From the NCBI RefSeq assembly GCF_011040385.1, contig NZ_JAAIKB010000003.1, positions 434,001 to 498,000 of the forward strand: a DNA stretch of 64,000 nucleotides. The letters are read 5' to 3'. How positions within the stretch are numbered: position 1 is the stretch's first letter; the number at the start of each line of letters is the position of its first letter. Origin of the DNA: Falsiroseomonas algicola. GTDB taxonomy: Bacteria; Pseudomonadota; Alphaproteobacteria; Acetobacterales; Acetobacteraceae. The position numbers and the translations under genes were made by a program. Of this stretch, positions 16,517 through 25,741 are shown piece after piece. The notes under the pieces were generated by a model, which was not told the DNA's origin, made no database searches, and saw only the letters and a list, made by a program, of their open reading frames with translations.

Positions 16517-18118
16517 ATGAATCGTCGTCAAATCCTGACGGGGGCCGGTGCGGTCCTCGGCGCGTCCGCGATGGGGATGCCTGCCCTCGGGCAGGGCACC
16601 AGCGGGGCGGCCCGTCTGCTGAAGTTCATCCCGCAGGCCGACCTCGCCGTGCTGGACCCGATCCTGACCACGGCCTACGTGACGCGCCACCACGGCTACA
16701 TGGTCTGGGACACGCTTTACGGCTTCGACCAGGACTACAAGCCGCAGCCGCAGATGGTGCAGGGCCACGTCATCGAGGATGACGGCAAGCGCGTGACCAT
16801 GACGCTGCGCGACGGGCTGCGCTGGCATGACGGGGAGCCGGTGCGGGCGCGGGATTGCGTCGCCTCCATTCGCCGCTGGGCCGCGCGCGATGCGCTGGGC
16901 CAGGTCATGATGTCGGTGACGGACGAACTCTCCGCGCCCGACGACAAGACCATCCTGTTCCGCCTGAAGCGGCCCTTCCCGCTGATGTTCGAGGCGCTGG
17001 GCAAGCCCTCCACCCCCGTCGCCTTCATGATGCCGGAACGGCTGGCGAGCCAGGACCCGAACCAGCCGCTGCGTGGCGACCTGATCGGCAGCGGGCCCTT
17101 CCGCTTCGCGGCCAGCGAGCGCGTCCCGGGCGCGCGCGTGGTCTATACGCGGTTCGACGGCTATGTGCCGCGCAACGACGGCACGCCGACCTGGACGGCG
17201 GGGCCGAAGCGCACCTTCCTCGACCGCGTCGAGTGGCACGTGACGCCCGACCCCGCGACAGCCTCGGCCGCGCTGCAGAATGGCGAGATGGATTGGTGGG
17301 AGCAGCCGACGGGCGACCTGCAGCCGGTGCTGCGCCGCAACCGCAACGTGGTGCTGGAGATTCCGGACCCCACCGGGCTGATGGCGGTCGCGCGCTTCAA
17401 CCACCTGCATGCGCCCTTCGACAAGCCGGCGGTGCGACGCGCGCTGCTGGGCGCCGTCAACCAGGCGGACTTCATGACGGCCGTGATCGGCACGGATCGC
17501 AGCCTGTGGCGGGAGAATATCGGCTTCTTCCCGCCGGGCACGCCGCTGGCCTCCGATGTGGGGCTGGAGGCGCTGACGAGCCCGCGCGACATGGAGAAGG
17601 TGAAGCGGGACCTGGCGGCCGCCGGCTACAATGGGGAGAAGGTGGTGCTGATCGCAGCCTCCGACTTCCCGAGCCTGAATGCGCTGGCGCAGGTCACGAA
17701 CGACATGCTGCGGCGCGCGGGCATGAATGTGGACTACGTGGCGACCGACTGGGGCACGGTGGTGCAGCGGCGCGCGAGTCGGGAGGCGCCGGAGCGCGGC
17801 GGCTGGAGCATGTTCTGCACCTTCTGGGCGGGTGTGGACATGTTCAACCCGGGCGTCCACCAGAGCCTGCGCGGCCACGGCCAGGCCGCCTGGTTCGGCT
17901 GGCCGACGATCCCGCGGATCGAGGAACTGCGCGGCGCCTGGTTCGACGCGCCCGACCTGGCGGCGCAGCAGGCGATCGCGCGGCAGATCCAGGAAGTGGC
18001 CTTCCAGGAAGTGCCCTACCTGCCGCTCGGCCAGTATTTCCAGGCGACGGCCTACCGCCGCGGCATCAGCGGCGTGCTGAAGGGCCTGCCGCTGTTCTGG
18101 AATGTGCAAAAGGCCTGA
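16517..18118 (+). CDS. Family 5 ABC substrate-binding protein, paralogue 1 of 5
   Basis: This 533-residue periplasmic binding protein is of the peptide/nickel/opine type (SBP_bac_5). A twin-arginine leader (MNRRQILTGAGAVLGASAMG) is followed by domain I with FIPQADLAVLDPI, the DRVEWHVTPDPATASAALQN segment, and the C-terminal ATDWGTVVQRRAS and AAWFGWPTIPRIEELR blocks shared with the next four genes. No lipobox is present, so it should be soluble. The start has GAGGAA just upstream. It is the first of five tandem paralogues leading into one dppBCDF-type transporter; each probably delivers a different ligand to it. Confidence 0.92.
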   Translation: MNRRQILTGAGAVLGASAMGMPALGQGTSGAARLLKFIPQADLAVLDPILTTAYVTRHHGYMVWDTLYGFDQDYKPQPQMVQGHVIEDDGKRVTMTLRDGLRWHDGEPVRARDCVASIRRWAARDALGQVMMSVTDELSAPDDKTILFRLKRPFPLMFEALGKPSTPVAFMMPERLASQDPNQPLRGDLIGSGPFRFAASERVPGARVVYTRFDGYVPRNDGTPTWTAGPKRTFLDRVEWHVTPDPATASAALQNGEMDWWEQPTGDLQPVLRRNRNVVLEIPDPTGLMAVARFNHLHAPFDKPAVRRALLGAVNQADFMTAVIGTDRSLWRENIGFFPPGTPLASDVGLEALTSPRDMEKVKRDLAAAGYNGEKVVLIAASDFPSLNALAQVTNDMLRRAGMNVDYVATDWGTVVQRRASREAPERGGWSMFCTFWAGVDMFNPGVHQSLRGHGQAAWFGWPTIPRIEELRGAWFDAPDLAAQQAIARQIQEVAFQEVPYLPLGQYFQATAYRRGISGVLKGLPLFWNVQKA

Positions 18119-18223
18119 GCATTTCCAGCGCGGGGAGCGACAACTTCCCGCGTGTTCCGGCTTGCGGGATGGCGCATCCCCTGTTCTCATCCCCCGCGAC
18201 AGGGTGATCGGGAGAACAGGGCA

Positions 18224-19816
18224 ATGCAACGCAGGAACCTGCTGAAGGCAGGGGCGGCGATGGCCGGCGCTTCGGCGCTGAGCCACGCCGCCATCGCGCA
18301 GCCCGCGCAGAACCGCGTGCTGAAGATGGTGCCGCAGGCGAACCTGACGAGCCTCGATCCGATCTGGACGACGGCCAACATCACGCGCAACCACGGCTAC
18401 ATGGTGTATGACACGCTCTACGGCATGGATGCGGAATTCCGCGCCCAGCCGCAGATGGCGGAAGGGGCCGTGACCAGCGATGGCGGCCTGCGGGTCACCA
18501 TCACCATCAGGTCGGGCATGAAGTTCCATGATGGCGAACCGGTACGCGCCATCGACTGCGTCGCCTCGCTCGCGCGATGGATGAAGCGGAGCCCGATCGG
18601 GCAGAAGCTGGAAACCTTCGTGGATGCGCTGGAAGCCAGTGGCGACCGGCAGATCGTCTTCCGGCTGAAGCGTCCCTTCCCGATGCTGACCTCGGCGCTG
18701 GCGCAGGTGTCGAACAGCCCGGCCTTCATCATGCCGGAGCGCCTGGCGCGCACCGATCCCTTCCAGCAGATCCGGGAGACGGTGGGCAGCGGGCCCTTCC
18801 GCTTCGTGCCTGGGGAATTCAACTCCGGCAGCCTCGCCGTCTATGCGCGCAACGCCGACTACAGCCCGAGCCCCGTCGGCACGCCGAGCCTGACGGCGGG
18901 GCCGAAGGTGGTGCATTTCGACCGCGTCGAGTGGCACATCATCACGGATGCCTCGACGGCCGCAGCGGCGCTGCAGACGGGTGAGATCGACTGGTACGAG
19001 CAGCCGCCGCCCGAGATCCAGATGCTGCTGCGGCGGAACCGCAACGTGGTGGTGGAGGCGGTGGACCCGCTGCCGCTGATCGGCATCATGCGGTTCAACC
19101 ACCTGCACCCGCCCTTCAACGACAAGAAGATGCGCCAGGCGCTGCTGCCGGCGATCAGCCAGTCCGACTTCATGAGCGCGATCGTGGGGCCCGATGCCTC
19201 GCTCTACATGGAGAATGTCGGCATCTTCACGCCGGGTACGCCGCTGGCGAATGATGCGGGGCTGGAGCCGTTGAAGGGGCCGCGCAGCGTCGATCGCGCC
19301 CGCGCACTGATGCGGGAGGCGGGCTACACCAACCAGCTGACGCGCCTGATCGGGCCCACGGACATCCTGGCGCCATCGGCCATGACGCAGGTGGGCGCGG
19401 ATCTGCTGCGGCGGCTCGGCTTCAATGCCGACAACGCCTTCAGCGACTGGGGCACGACGGTGACGCGGCGGACATCGCGGGAACCGGTGGAGCGCGGCGG
19501 CTGGAGCATGCTGTTCACCAGCTTCTCCTCCTTCGACTTCGTCGATCCCAGCGCGCATTTCCCGCTGCGCGGCAACGGCGCCAATGCCTGGCCGGGCTGG
19601 CCGAACATGCCGCGGCTGGAGGAGCTGCGCGACGAATGGTTCGTGGCGCCGGACCTCGATGCGCAGAAGCGCATCGCGCGGGAACTGCAGACCGTCGCGA
19701 TGGACGAACTGCCCTACATCCCCGTCGGCGCCTACATGTCCATGACGGCGCATCGGCGGAACCTGGCGGATCGCGTGAAGGGCATGGCGCTGTTCTGGGG
19801 GCTGCGCCGCATATGA
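18224..19816 (+). CDS. Family 5 ABC substrate-binding protein, paralogue 2 of 5
   Basis: The 530-residue product has the leader MQRRNLLKAGAAMAGASALS and the same framework as its neighbours: MVPQANLTSLDPIWTTANIT, MPERLARTDPFQQIRE, FDRVEWHIITDASTAAAALQ, MRFNHLHPPF and FSDWGTTVTRRTSREPVERG. The shared blocks and the variable segments between them indicate old duplication followed by divergence of the ligand pocket. GGAGAACAGGG precedes the ATG at 18224. The 105-bp gap to the gene upstream has an imperfect stem-loop but no clear terminator, so read-through from paralogue 1 is plausible. Confidence 0.92.
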   Translation: MQRRNLLKAGAAMAGASALSHAAIAQPAQNRVLKMVPQANLTSLDPIWTTANITRNHGYMVYDTLYGMDAEFRAQPQMAEGAVTSDGGLRVTITIRSGMKFHDGEPVRAIDCVASLARWMKRSPIGQKLETFVDALEASGDRQIVFRLKRPFPMLTSALAQVSNSPAFIMPERLARTDPFQQIRETVGSGPFRFVPGEFNSGSLAVYARNADYSPSPVGTPSLTAGPKVVHFDRVEWHIITDASTAAAALQTGEIDWYEQPPPEIQMLLRRNRNVVVEAVDPLPLIGIMRFNHLHPPFNDKKMRQALLPAISQSDFMSAIVGPDASLYMENVGIFTPGTPLANDAGLEPLKGPRSVDRARALMREAGYTNQLTRLIGPTDILAPSAMTQVGADLLRRLGFNADNAFSDWGTTVTRRTSREPVERGGWSMLFTSFSSFDFVDPSAHFPLRGNGANAWPGWPNMPRLEELRDEWFVAPDLDAQKRIARELQTVAMDELPYIPVGAYMSMTAHRRNLADRVKGMALFWGLRRI

Positions 19817-19855
19817 TCTTGCGTGCCTGACAGCAACCCGGTGACGGAGGCGGCG

Positions 19856-21436
19856 ATGATCGGACGGCGTGGGCTGATGGCGGCGACGGCCGCTGGTGTC
19901 GCGATGCCGAGCGTGGTGGGCGCGCAGGGAGGGGCCGCGCGCACGCTGCGCGTGATCCCGCAGGCGAACCTCACCTCGCTCGATCCCGTATGGACCACCG
20001 CGGTGGTCACGCGGAACAACGCCTTCATGATCTACGACCAGATCTGCGCCCAGGACGGCAAGGGCGAGATCCGGCCGCAGATGGCGGAGGGGTGGGAGAT
20101 GAGCGACGATCGCCTCTCCGTCACCTTCACGCTGCGCAGCGGCCTGGTGTTCCATGACGGGGAGAGGGTGACGGCGCGGGACTGCGTCGCCTCCATCGAT
20201 CGCTGGTCGAAGCGCGATCCCTTCATGCAGGTGCTGCAGCCCTCGGTGGCGGAGGTGGCGGCGCTGGACGATCGGCGCTTCCGCTTCCGACTGCACCGCC
20301 CGGTGCCGCTTCTGCTGGCGGCCCTCGGCCAGACGCAGTTCCCCTGCTTCATCATGCCGGAACGCATCGCGCGCACCGATGCCTTCACCCAGGTGCGGGA
20401 GGCCGTGGGCAGCGGGCCGTTCAAGTTCCTGCCGAATGAGTGGAACCCTGGCCAGCGATCCGTCTGGGCGAAGCATGACGGCTACGTGCCGCGGCAGGAG
20501 GCGGTGGATGGCCTGGCCGGCGGGCGCGTGCCGCGGATCGACCGCGTCGAGTGGACCGTCATCACCGACCCCGCCACCAGCGCCAATGCGATGATGCTGG
20601 GGGAGCAGGATTACTGGGAGTATCCGCTGCACGACCTGCTCGGCCTGATGCGACGCAACCGCGACCTGGTGGTGCAGCAGAGGCTGATGGATGGCACCTA
20701 CGGCATCGCGCGCTTCAACACGCTGCATCCGCCCTTCAACAACCCCGCCATCCGCCGCGCCGTCGCCATGGCGGTGGACCAGCGGGACTACCTGACGGCC
20801 GTCGCCGGCAGCGATCCCGCGGGCTGGGGCGCCTGCGAGGGTGTCTTCACCTGCGACACGCCGATGGCGAATGAGGCAGGGAGCGAGATCCTCAAGACCC
20901 GCAACATCGACCGCGCCAAGGCGGCGCTGGCCGCCGCCGGCTACAATGGCGAGCGCGTCGTGCTGATCGCGCCGGGCGACTATCCGCAGATCAACACGCT
21001 GTCGATGGTGACGGCGGACCTGCTGAAGCGGCTCGGCATGAACCTGGAACTGGTGGCGGCCGATTGGGGCACGCTGATCCAGCGGCGCACGAGCAAGGAG
21101 CCGGTGGAGCGCGGCGGCTGGAGCATCATCCACACCACCTCCTCCGGCCAGTCGCTGACCCTGCCGGTGACGCATCTCTTCCTACGCGCCAACGGGCCGA
21201 ATGCCTGGTTCGGCTGGCCCGATGATTCGGAGATCGAGCGGCTGCGCGCGGAATGGGTCGCGGCGGGCGATGCGGCGGAGCACCGGCGGATCGCGGAGGC
21301 GCTGAACCGGCGCGCGATGGAGACGATGCACTACCTGCCGCTCGGCTACTACTGGCAGCCCAGCGTCTGGCGCCGCAACGTCACCGGCGTCTTCCGCGCG
21401 CCGGCGACGGTGTTCTGGAACATGGGCAAGGCGTGA
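19856..21436 (+). CDS. Family 5 ABC substrate-binding protein, paralogue 3 of 5
   Basis: The 526-residue product has a twin-arginine leader (MIGRRGLMAATAAGVAMPSV) and then the family blocks VIPQANLTSLDPVWTTAVVT, MPERIARTDAFTQVREAVGS, IDRVEWTVITDPATSANAMM and AADWGTLIQRRTSKEPVERG. I chose the ATG at 19856 over an in-frame GTG at 19823 because GGAGG lies five bases upstream. At the segment where three of its paralogues read LQNGE or LQNNE it reads MLGEQDYWEY, so the pocket has diverged. It begins 39 bp after paralogue 2 and ends 5 bp before paralogue 4. Confidence 0.92.
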   Translation: MIGRRGLMAATAAGVAMPSVVGAQGGAARTLRVIPQANLTSLDPVWTTAVVTRNNAFMIYDQICAQDGKGEIRPQMAEGWEMSDDRLSVTFTLRSGLVFHDGERVTARDCVASIDRWSKRDPFMQVLQPSVAEVAALDDRRFRFRLHRPVPLLLAALGQTQFPCFIMPERIARTDAFTQVREAVGSGPFKFLPNEWNPGQRSVWAKHDGYVPRQEAVDGLAGGRVPRIDRVEWTVITDPATSANAMMLGEQDYWEYPLHDLLGLMRRNRDLVVQQRLMDGTYGIARFNTLHPPFNNPAIRRAVAMAVDQRDYLTAVAGSDPAGWGACEGVFTCDTPMANEAGSEILKTRNIDRAKAALAAAGYNGERVVLIAPGDYPQINTLSMVTADLLKRLGMNLELVAADWGTLIQRRTSKEPVERGGWSIIHTTSSGQSLTLPVTHLFLRANGPNAWFGWPDDSEIERLRAEWVAAGDAAEHRRIAEALNRRAMETMHYLPLGYYWQPSVWRRNVTGVFRAPATVFWNMGKA

Positions 21437-21441
21437 CGGCG

Positions 21442-23031
21442 ATGGCGCAGGTCACTCGACGTTCGGCGCTGCTGCTGGCGGGCGGGGCGCTGGCCGCGCC
21501 GCGCATCGCGGATGCGCAGGCCCAGGCGCGCACCTTGCGCTTCGTGCCGCAGGCCAACCTCTCCAACATCGATCCCGTCTGGTCCACCGCCGTCGTCGTG
21601 CGGAACCACGGGCTGATGATCTACGACACGCTCTACGGTCTGGGATCGAACTTCAGGCCGCGACCGCAGATGGCGGCGGGGCACGAGGTTTCCGACGACG
21701 GGCGGCGCTGGGTCATCAGCCTGCGATCCGGCCTGCGCTTCCATGACGGGGCGCCGGTCACGGCACGGGACTGCGTCGCCTCCATCCAGCGCTGGGCGAA
21801 GCGGGATGTGCTGGGGCAGCGCCTCGATGCGCTGATGGATGGCATCGCGGCCCTGGATGACACGCGATTCGAGATCAGGCTGAAGAAGCCATGGCCGGGC
21901 CTCGCCTTCGCGCTGGGGAAGCCGTCCGCGAATATCTGCGCCATCATGCCGGAACGGGTGGCACGCACGGACCCGTTCACGCAGATCACGGACTATACGG
22001 GCAGCGGGCCCTTCCGCTTCCGCCAGGATCTGTTCCGCCCCGGCGACCGCATGATCTATGAGCGCTTCGAGGGCTATGTGCCGCGTAGCGAGGCGGTCGA
22101 TTTTCTTGCCGGCGGCAAGCAGGCCCATTTCGACCGCGTGGAATGGATCGTCATGCCCGATCCTTCCACGGCGAGTGCCGCCTTGCAGAACAACGAGGTC
22201 GATTGGTGGGAGACGCCGCTGCCCGACCTGCTGCCGCTGCTGCGGCGGAACCGGGATATCCAGACGGAACTGGTGAACACCGCCGGCAACCTTGGCGTGC
22301 TGCGCTTCAACTTCCTGCATCCGCCCTTCGACAATCCGGCCATCCGCCGTGCCGTGCTGCCGGCGGTGGATCAGCGCGCCTTCATGAACGCGGCGATCGG
22401 CACGGACCCCGCGCTCTCGACCGTGCCGGCCGGTGTCTTCACGCCCGGCACGCCGCTGGCGAATGACGAGGGGCTCTCCGTGCTGTCGGGCCCGCGGGAC
22501 CTGGAGGCGGCGCGGCGCGCGCTGCGGGAGGCGGGCTACCGCGGGGAACGGGTGGTGATGCTGTCCGCCACCGACCTGCCGGTGCTGCAGAACCTGGCGG
22601 AGGTGGCGGCCGACCTGCTGCGCCGCATCGGCTTCAACGTCGATCTGCAGGCGATGGATTGGGGCACGCATATCCAGCGGCGCACCAATCGCGGCACCGT
22701 CGATGCGGGGGGCTGGAGTGCCTTCTGCACGACCTGGGAAGGGCTCGATGTCTCCGTGCCCGGCAGCCACATGCCGATTCGCGGCAATGGTGCCAATGCC
22801 TGGGCGGGATGGCCGACGCTGCCGCGCCTTGAGGAACTGCGTGAGGCCTGGTTCGAGGCGCCGGACCTGGCGGCCGAACAGGCGATCGCGCGGGAGATCC
22901 AGCGCTTGGTCTGGCAGGAAGTGCCCTTCGTGCCGCTCGGCCAGGTGCTGCCGCTGATGGCCCATCGCCGCAGCATCACGGGCGTGGTGAAGGGTGGCCC
23001 GGCGCTGTTCTGGGGCGTGCGCCGGACGTAA
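21442..23031 (+). CDS. Family 5 ABC substrate-binding protein, paralogue 4 of 5
   Basis: The 529-residue protein has the leader MAQVTRRSALLLAGGALAAP and then FVPQANLSNIDPVWSTAVVV, MPERVARTDPFTQITDYTGS, FDRVEWIVMPDPSTASAALQ, NEVDWWETPLPDL and QAMDWGTHIQRRTNRGTVDA. The start is five bases after the stop of paralogue 3; a GTG overlapping that stop (21433) is an alternative. It has the same two-lobed periplasmic fold and a predicted Tat leader. The close spacing to paralogue 3 implies the same transcript. Confidence 0.92.
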   Translation: MAQVTRRSALLLAGGALAAPRIADAQAQARTLRFVPQANLSNIDPVWSTAVVVRNHGLMIYDTLYGLGSNFRPRPQMAAGHEVSDDGRRWVISLRSGLRFHDGAPVTARDCVASIQRWAKRDVLGQRLDALMDGIAALDDTRFEIRLKKPWPGLAFALGKPSANICAIMPERVARTDPFTQITDYTGSGPFRFRQDLFRPGDRMIYERFEGYVPRSEAVDFLAGGKQAHFDRVEWIVMPDPSTASAALQNNEVDWWETPLPDLLPLLRRNRDIQTELVNTAGNLGVLRFNFLHPPFDNPAIRRAVLPAVDQRAFMNAAIGTDPALSTVPAGVFTPGTPLANDEGLSVLSGPRDLEAARRALREAGYRGERVVMLSATDLPVLQNLAEVAADLLRRIGFNVDLQAMDWGTHIQRRTNRGTVDAGGWSAFCTTWEGLDVSVPGSHMPIRGNGANAWAGWPTLPRLEELREAWFEAPDLAAEQAIAREIQRLVWQEVPFVPLGQVLPLMAHRRSITGVVKGGPALFWGVRRT

Positions 23032-23177
23032 CGCCCTCTGGCACAGGACGTGCTGACCCGTCCGACGTAACGCGTCTCCCCGTCGAGTCCCGGGCGGGGG
23101 GTGCTGGCGCGCAGCACAGGGATAAGGCACTCTGCCCACAACAAGGGCGGCAGGCCCATAACAGGGGGTTGCTACAA

Positions 23178-24779
23178 ATGGATCGCAGGTCGTTCATCAA
23201 GACCGGTGTGGCGGCGGGTGCCGTCGCGGCGGGTGGCGGATTCGCCGCGCCGGCGCTCTCCCAGGGCGCCAATGCGCGCACGCTGCGCTTCGTGCCGCAG
23301 GCCAACCTGGCGAATTTCGACCCGATCTGGGGTACGCAATACGTCGTCCGCAACGCCGCGGTGCTGGTGTGGGACACGCTCTACGGCTTCGACGACAAGC
23401 TGGAGCCGCAGCGCCAGATGGTGGAGGGGGAGGAAGTCTCCGCCGACGGCAAGACCTGGACCTTCAAGCTGCGCACCGGGCTCCGCTTCCACGACAATGA
23501 GCCGGTGCTGGCCAAGGACGTCGTCGCCTCCATCGTCCGCTGGATGCCGCGCGACCCGATGGGCCAGATCCTGCGCCGGCTGAACGAGGAGCTGGTCGCG
23601 GTCGATGACCGCACCATCCGCTGGCGGCTCTCCGCGCCCTTCACCAAGATGAAGATGGCGCTGGGCAAGAACGCGACGCCGATGTGCTTCATCATGCCGG
23701 AGCGCATCGCGAGCCGTTTCGACAGCTTCACCCAGATCAACGAATATGTCGGCTCCGGCCCCATGCGCTTCGTGCGCAACGAATGGGTGCCTGGCGCGCG
23801 CGCCGTCTTCCAGAAGTTCGATGGCTATGTGCCGAGGAACGAGCCCGCGAGCTGGCTGGCCGGCGGCAAGCGGATGATGGTGGACCGCGTCGAGTGGGTG
23901 GTGATGCCCGATCCCGCCACGGCCTCCGCCGCGCTGCAGAACGGCGAGGTTGACTGGTGGGAGAACCCGATCACCGACCTGGTGCCGGTGCTGCGCCGCA
24001 ACCGCAACATCGCCGTCGATATCGCCGATCCGCTGGGCAACATCGGCGCCTTCCGCATGAACCACCTGCACGCCCCCTTCAACAATCTGAAGGTGCGGCA
24101 GGCCGTGATGACGGCGCTGAGCCAGGAAGACTACATGACCGCGCTGGTCGGCAACGACCGAGCCCTGTGGAAGGTGATGGGCGGCTTTTTCACGCCGGAC
24201 ACCCCGCTCTACACCGAGGCCGGCGGCGCCATGATGAAGGCGGCGAATCTGGAGCGCGGTCGCCAGCTGCTGCGGGAATCCGGCTACAACAACGAACCGG
24301 TCACCTGCATCGTCGCGCAGGACCAGCCCATCACCAAGGCGCTGGGCGATGTGACGGCGGATTTGCTGAAGAAGCTCGGCATGAATGTCGACTTCGTCGC
24401 GACGGATTGGGGCACGGTCGGCCAGCGCCGCGCGATGAAGAACCCGCCCGGCCAGGGCGGCTGGTCCATGTTCCACACCTGGCATGCGGGTGCCGACGCC
24501 ATCAATCCGATCCTCTACAACGCCGTGCGCGCCAATGGCGACGGCGCCTGGTTCGGCTGGCCCAACGTCCCGGCCGTGGAAGCGGAGGTGCCGAACTGGC
24601 TTGCCGCGTCCAGCCTGGCGGAGGAGCGTGCGGCGATCGACCGCCTCAACACTGCCGCGGTCGAGAACGTGGTGTATTGCCCGACCGGCTTCTTCCTGAG
24701 CTACCAGGCCTGGCGCCGGAACGTCTCCGGCATCGTGAAGGGGCCGATTCCCTTCGCCTGGGGCGTCAGCAAGACCTGA
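23178..24779 (+). CDS. Family 5 ABC substrate-binding protein, paralogue 5 of 5
   Basis: This 533-residue protein (leader MDRRSFIKTGVAAGAVAAGG) is the paralogue directly upstream of the permease gene, 20 bp away, so it is the likely ancestral partner of the transporter. It shares FVPQANLANFDPIWGTQYVV, VDRVEWVVMPDPATASAALQ, GEVDWWENPITDL, ATDWGTVGQRRAMKNPPGQG and DGAWFGWPNVPAVEAEV with its siblings. A G-rich tract (GGGGG at 23164-23168) precedes the ATG; an in-frame TTG at 23169 is possible. It is preceded by the largest gap of the array (146 bp), which could hold its own promoter. Confidence 0.92.
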   Translation: MDRRSFIKTGVAAGAVAAGGGFAAPALSQGANARTLRFVPQANLANFDPIWGTQYVVRNAAVLVWDTLYGFDDKLEPQRQMVEGEEVSADGKTWTFKLRTGLRFHDNEPVLAKDVVASIVRWMPRDPMGQILRRLNEELVAVDDRTIRWRLSAPFTKMKMALGKNATPMCFIMPERIASRFDSFTQINEYVGSGPMRFVRNEWVPGARAVFQKFDGYVPRNEPASWLAGGKRMMVDRVEWVVMPDPATASAALQNGEVDWWENPITDLVPVLRRNRNIAVDIADPLGNIGAFRMNHLHAPFNNLKVRQAVMTALSQEDYMTALVGNDRALWKVMGGFFTPDTPLYTEAGGAMMKAANLERGRQLLRESGYNNEPVTCIVAQDQPITKALGDVTADLLKKLGMNVDFVATDWGTVGQRRAMKNPPGQGGWSMFHTWHAGADAINPILYNAVRANGDGAWFGWPNVPAVEAEVPNWLAASSLAEERAAIDRLNTAAVENVVYCPTGFFLSYQAWRRNVSGIVKGPIPFAWGVSKT

Positions 24780-24799
24780 TCTGAAGGAAGCGTACCCGG

Positions 24800-25741
24800 A
24801 TGTTTGCTTACATCGTCCGCCGAATCCTCGCCACGATCCCCGTCATGGCGATCGTGGCGCTGTTCGTCTTCTCCCTCCTCTACATCGCCCCGGGCGATCC
24901 GGCCGCGGTGATCGCGGGGGATCAGGCGACTCCGGCGGATGTGGAGCGCATCCGGGCCAGCCTCGGCCTCGACCGCCCCTATCTGGTGCGGTTCGGGGCC
25001 TGGCTCTGGGACATCCTACGGGGTGACCTCGGGACCTCGATCTTCACCAACCTGCCCGTCGCGACCATGATCCAGCAGCGGATCGAGCCGACGCTGTCGC
25101 TGATGATCGTGACGCTGATCCTGGCCGTGTCCATCGCCGTGCCGATGGGCGTGGTGGCGGCGTGGCGGCAGGGCACCTGGGTGGATCGCGCGGTGATGGG
25201 CTTCGCGGTGCTGGGCTTCTCCGTGCCCGTCTTCGTGGTGGGCTATGTGCTGGCCTATGTCTTCGCCCTCGAGCTCGATTGGCTGCCGGTGCAGGGCTAC
25301 ACGCCCTTCAGCCGCGGCTTCGGCCCCTGGATCGAGAACCTGATCCTGCCGGCGGTGGCACTGGGCTCCGTCTACATCGCGCTGATCGCCCGCATCACGC
25401 GGGCGACGATGCTGGAAGTGCTGCAGCAGGACTATATCCGCACGGCCAAGGCCAAGGGCGTGGGGCAGCGCTCCATCCTGTTCATGCACGCGCTGAAGAA
25501 CGCGGCCGTGCCGATCGTGACCGTCATCGGCATCGGCATCGCGCTGCTGATCGGCGGCGCGGTGGTGACGGAGAGCGTCTTCGCCATCCCCGGCCTCGGC
25601 CGCCTGACCGTCGATGCCATCCTGCGGCGCGACTACCCCGTCATCCAGGGTGTCGTGCTGCTGTTCTCCTTCATCTATGTGCTGGTCAATCTCGCGATCG
25701 ACCTCGCCTATACCCTGTTCGACCCGAGGATCCGGTATTGA
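24800..25741 (+). CDS. dppB: ABC transporter permease, DppB/OppB type
   Basis: This 313-residue inner-membrane permease starts with the typical MFAYIVRRILATIPVMAIVA and has six predicted transmembrane helices. The cytosolic EAA-type loop (about residues 205-230: DYIRTAKAKGVGQRSILFMH) contacts the ATPases, and the C-terminus ends in the family signature [13 protein letters not shown]. It forms the membrane channel with the DppC-type protein. GAAGGAAG lies upstream of the ATG. Its TGA overlaps a TTG that probably starts the next gene. Confidence 0.93.
   Translation: MFAYIVRRILATIPVMAIVALFVFSLLYIAPGDPAAVIAGDQATPADVERIRASLGLDRPYLVRFGAWLWDILRGDLGTSIFTNLPVATMIQQRIEPTLSLMIVTLILAVSIAVPMGVVAAWRQGTWVDRAVMGFAVLGFSVPVFVVGYVLAYVFALELDWLPVQGYTPFSRGFGPWIENLILPAVALGSVYIALIARITRATMLEVLQQDYIRTAKAKGVGQRSILFMHALKNAAVPIVTVIGIGIALLIGGAVVTESVFAIPGLGRLTVDAILRRDYPVIQGVVLLFSFIYVLVNLAIDLAYTLFDPRIRY

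Noticed and set aside
16448-21175. Open frame of 1575 codons on the minus strand opposite three binding-protein genes
   Set aside because: The plus strand encodes three convincing family 5 proteins with leaders and ribosome-binding sites. The antisense frame is low-complexity (His, Arg, Gln, Gly rich), as expected from GC-rich codon bias.
23032-23177. Possible terminator or regulatory RNA between receptor paralogues 4 and 5
   Set aside because: Only a short stem (gtgctg...cagcac near 23100-23116) and a repeated cgacgtaacgc-like word are visible, with no T run and no conserved RNA motif I recognise.
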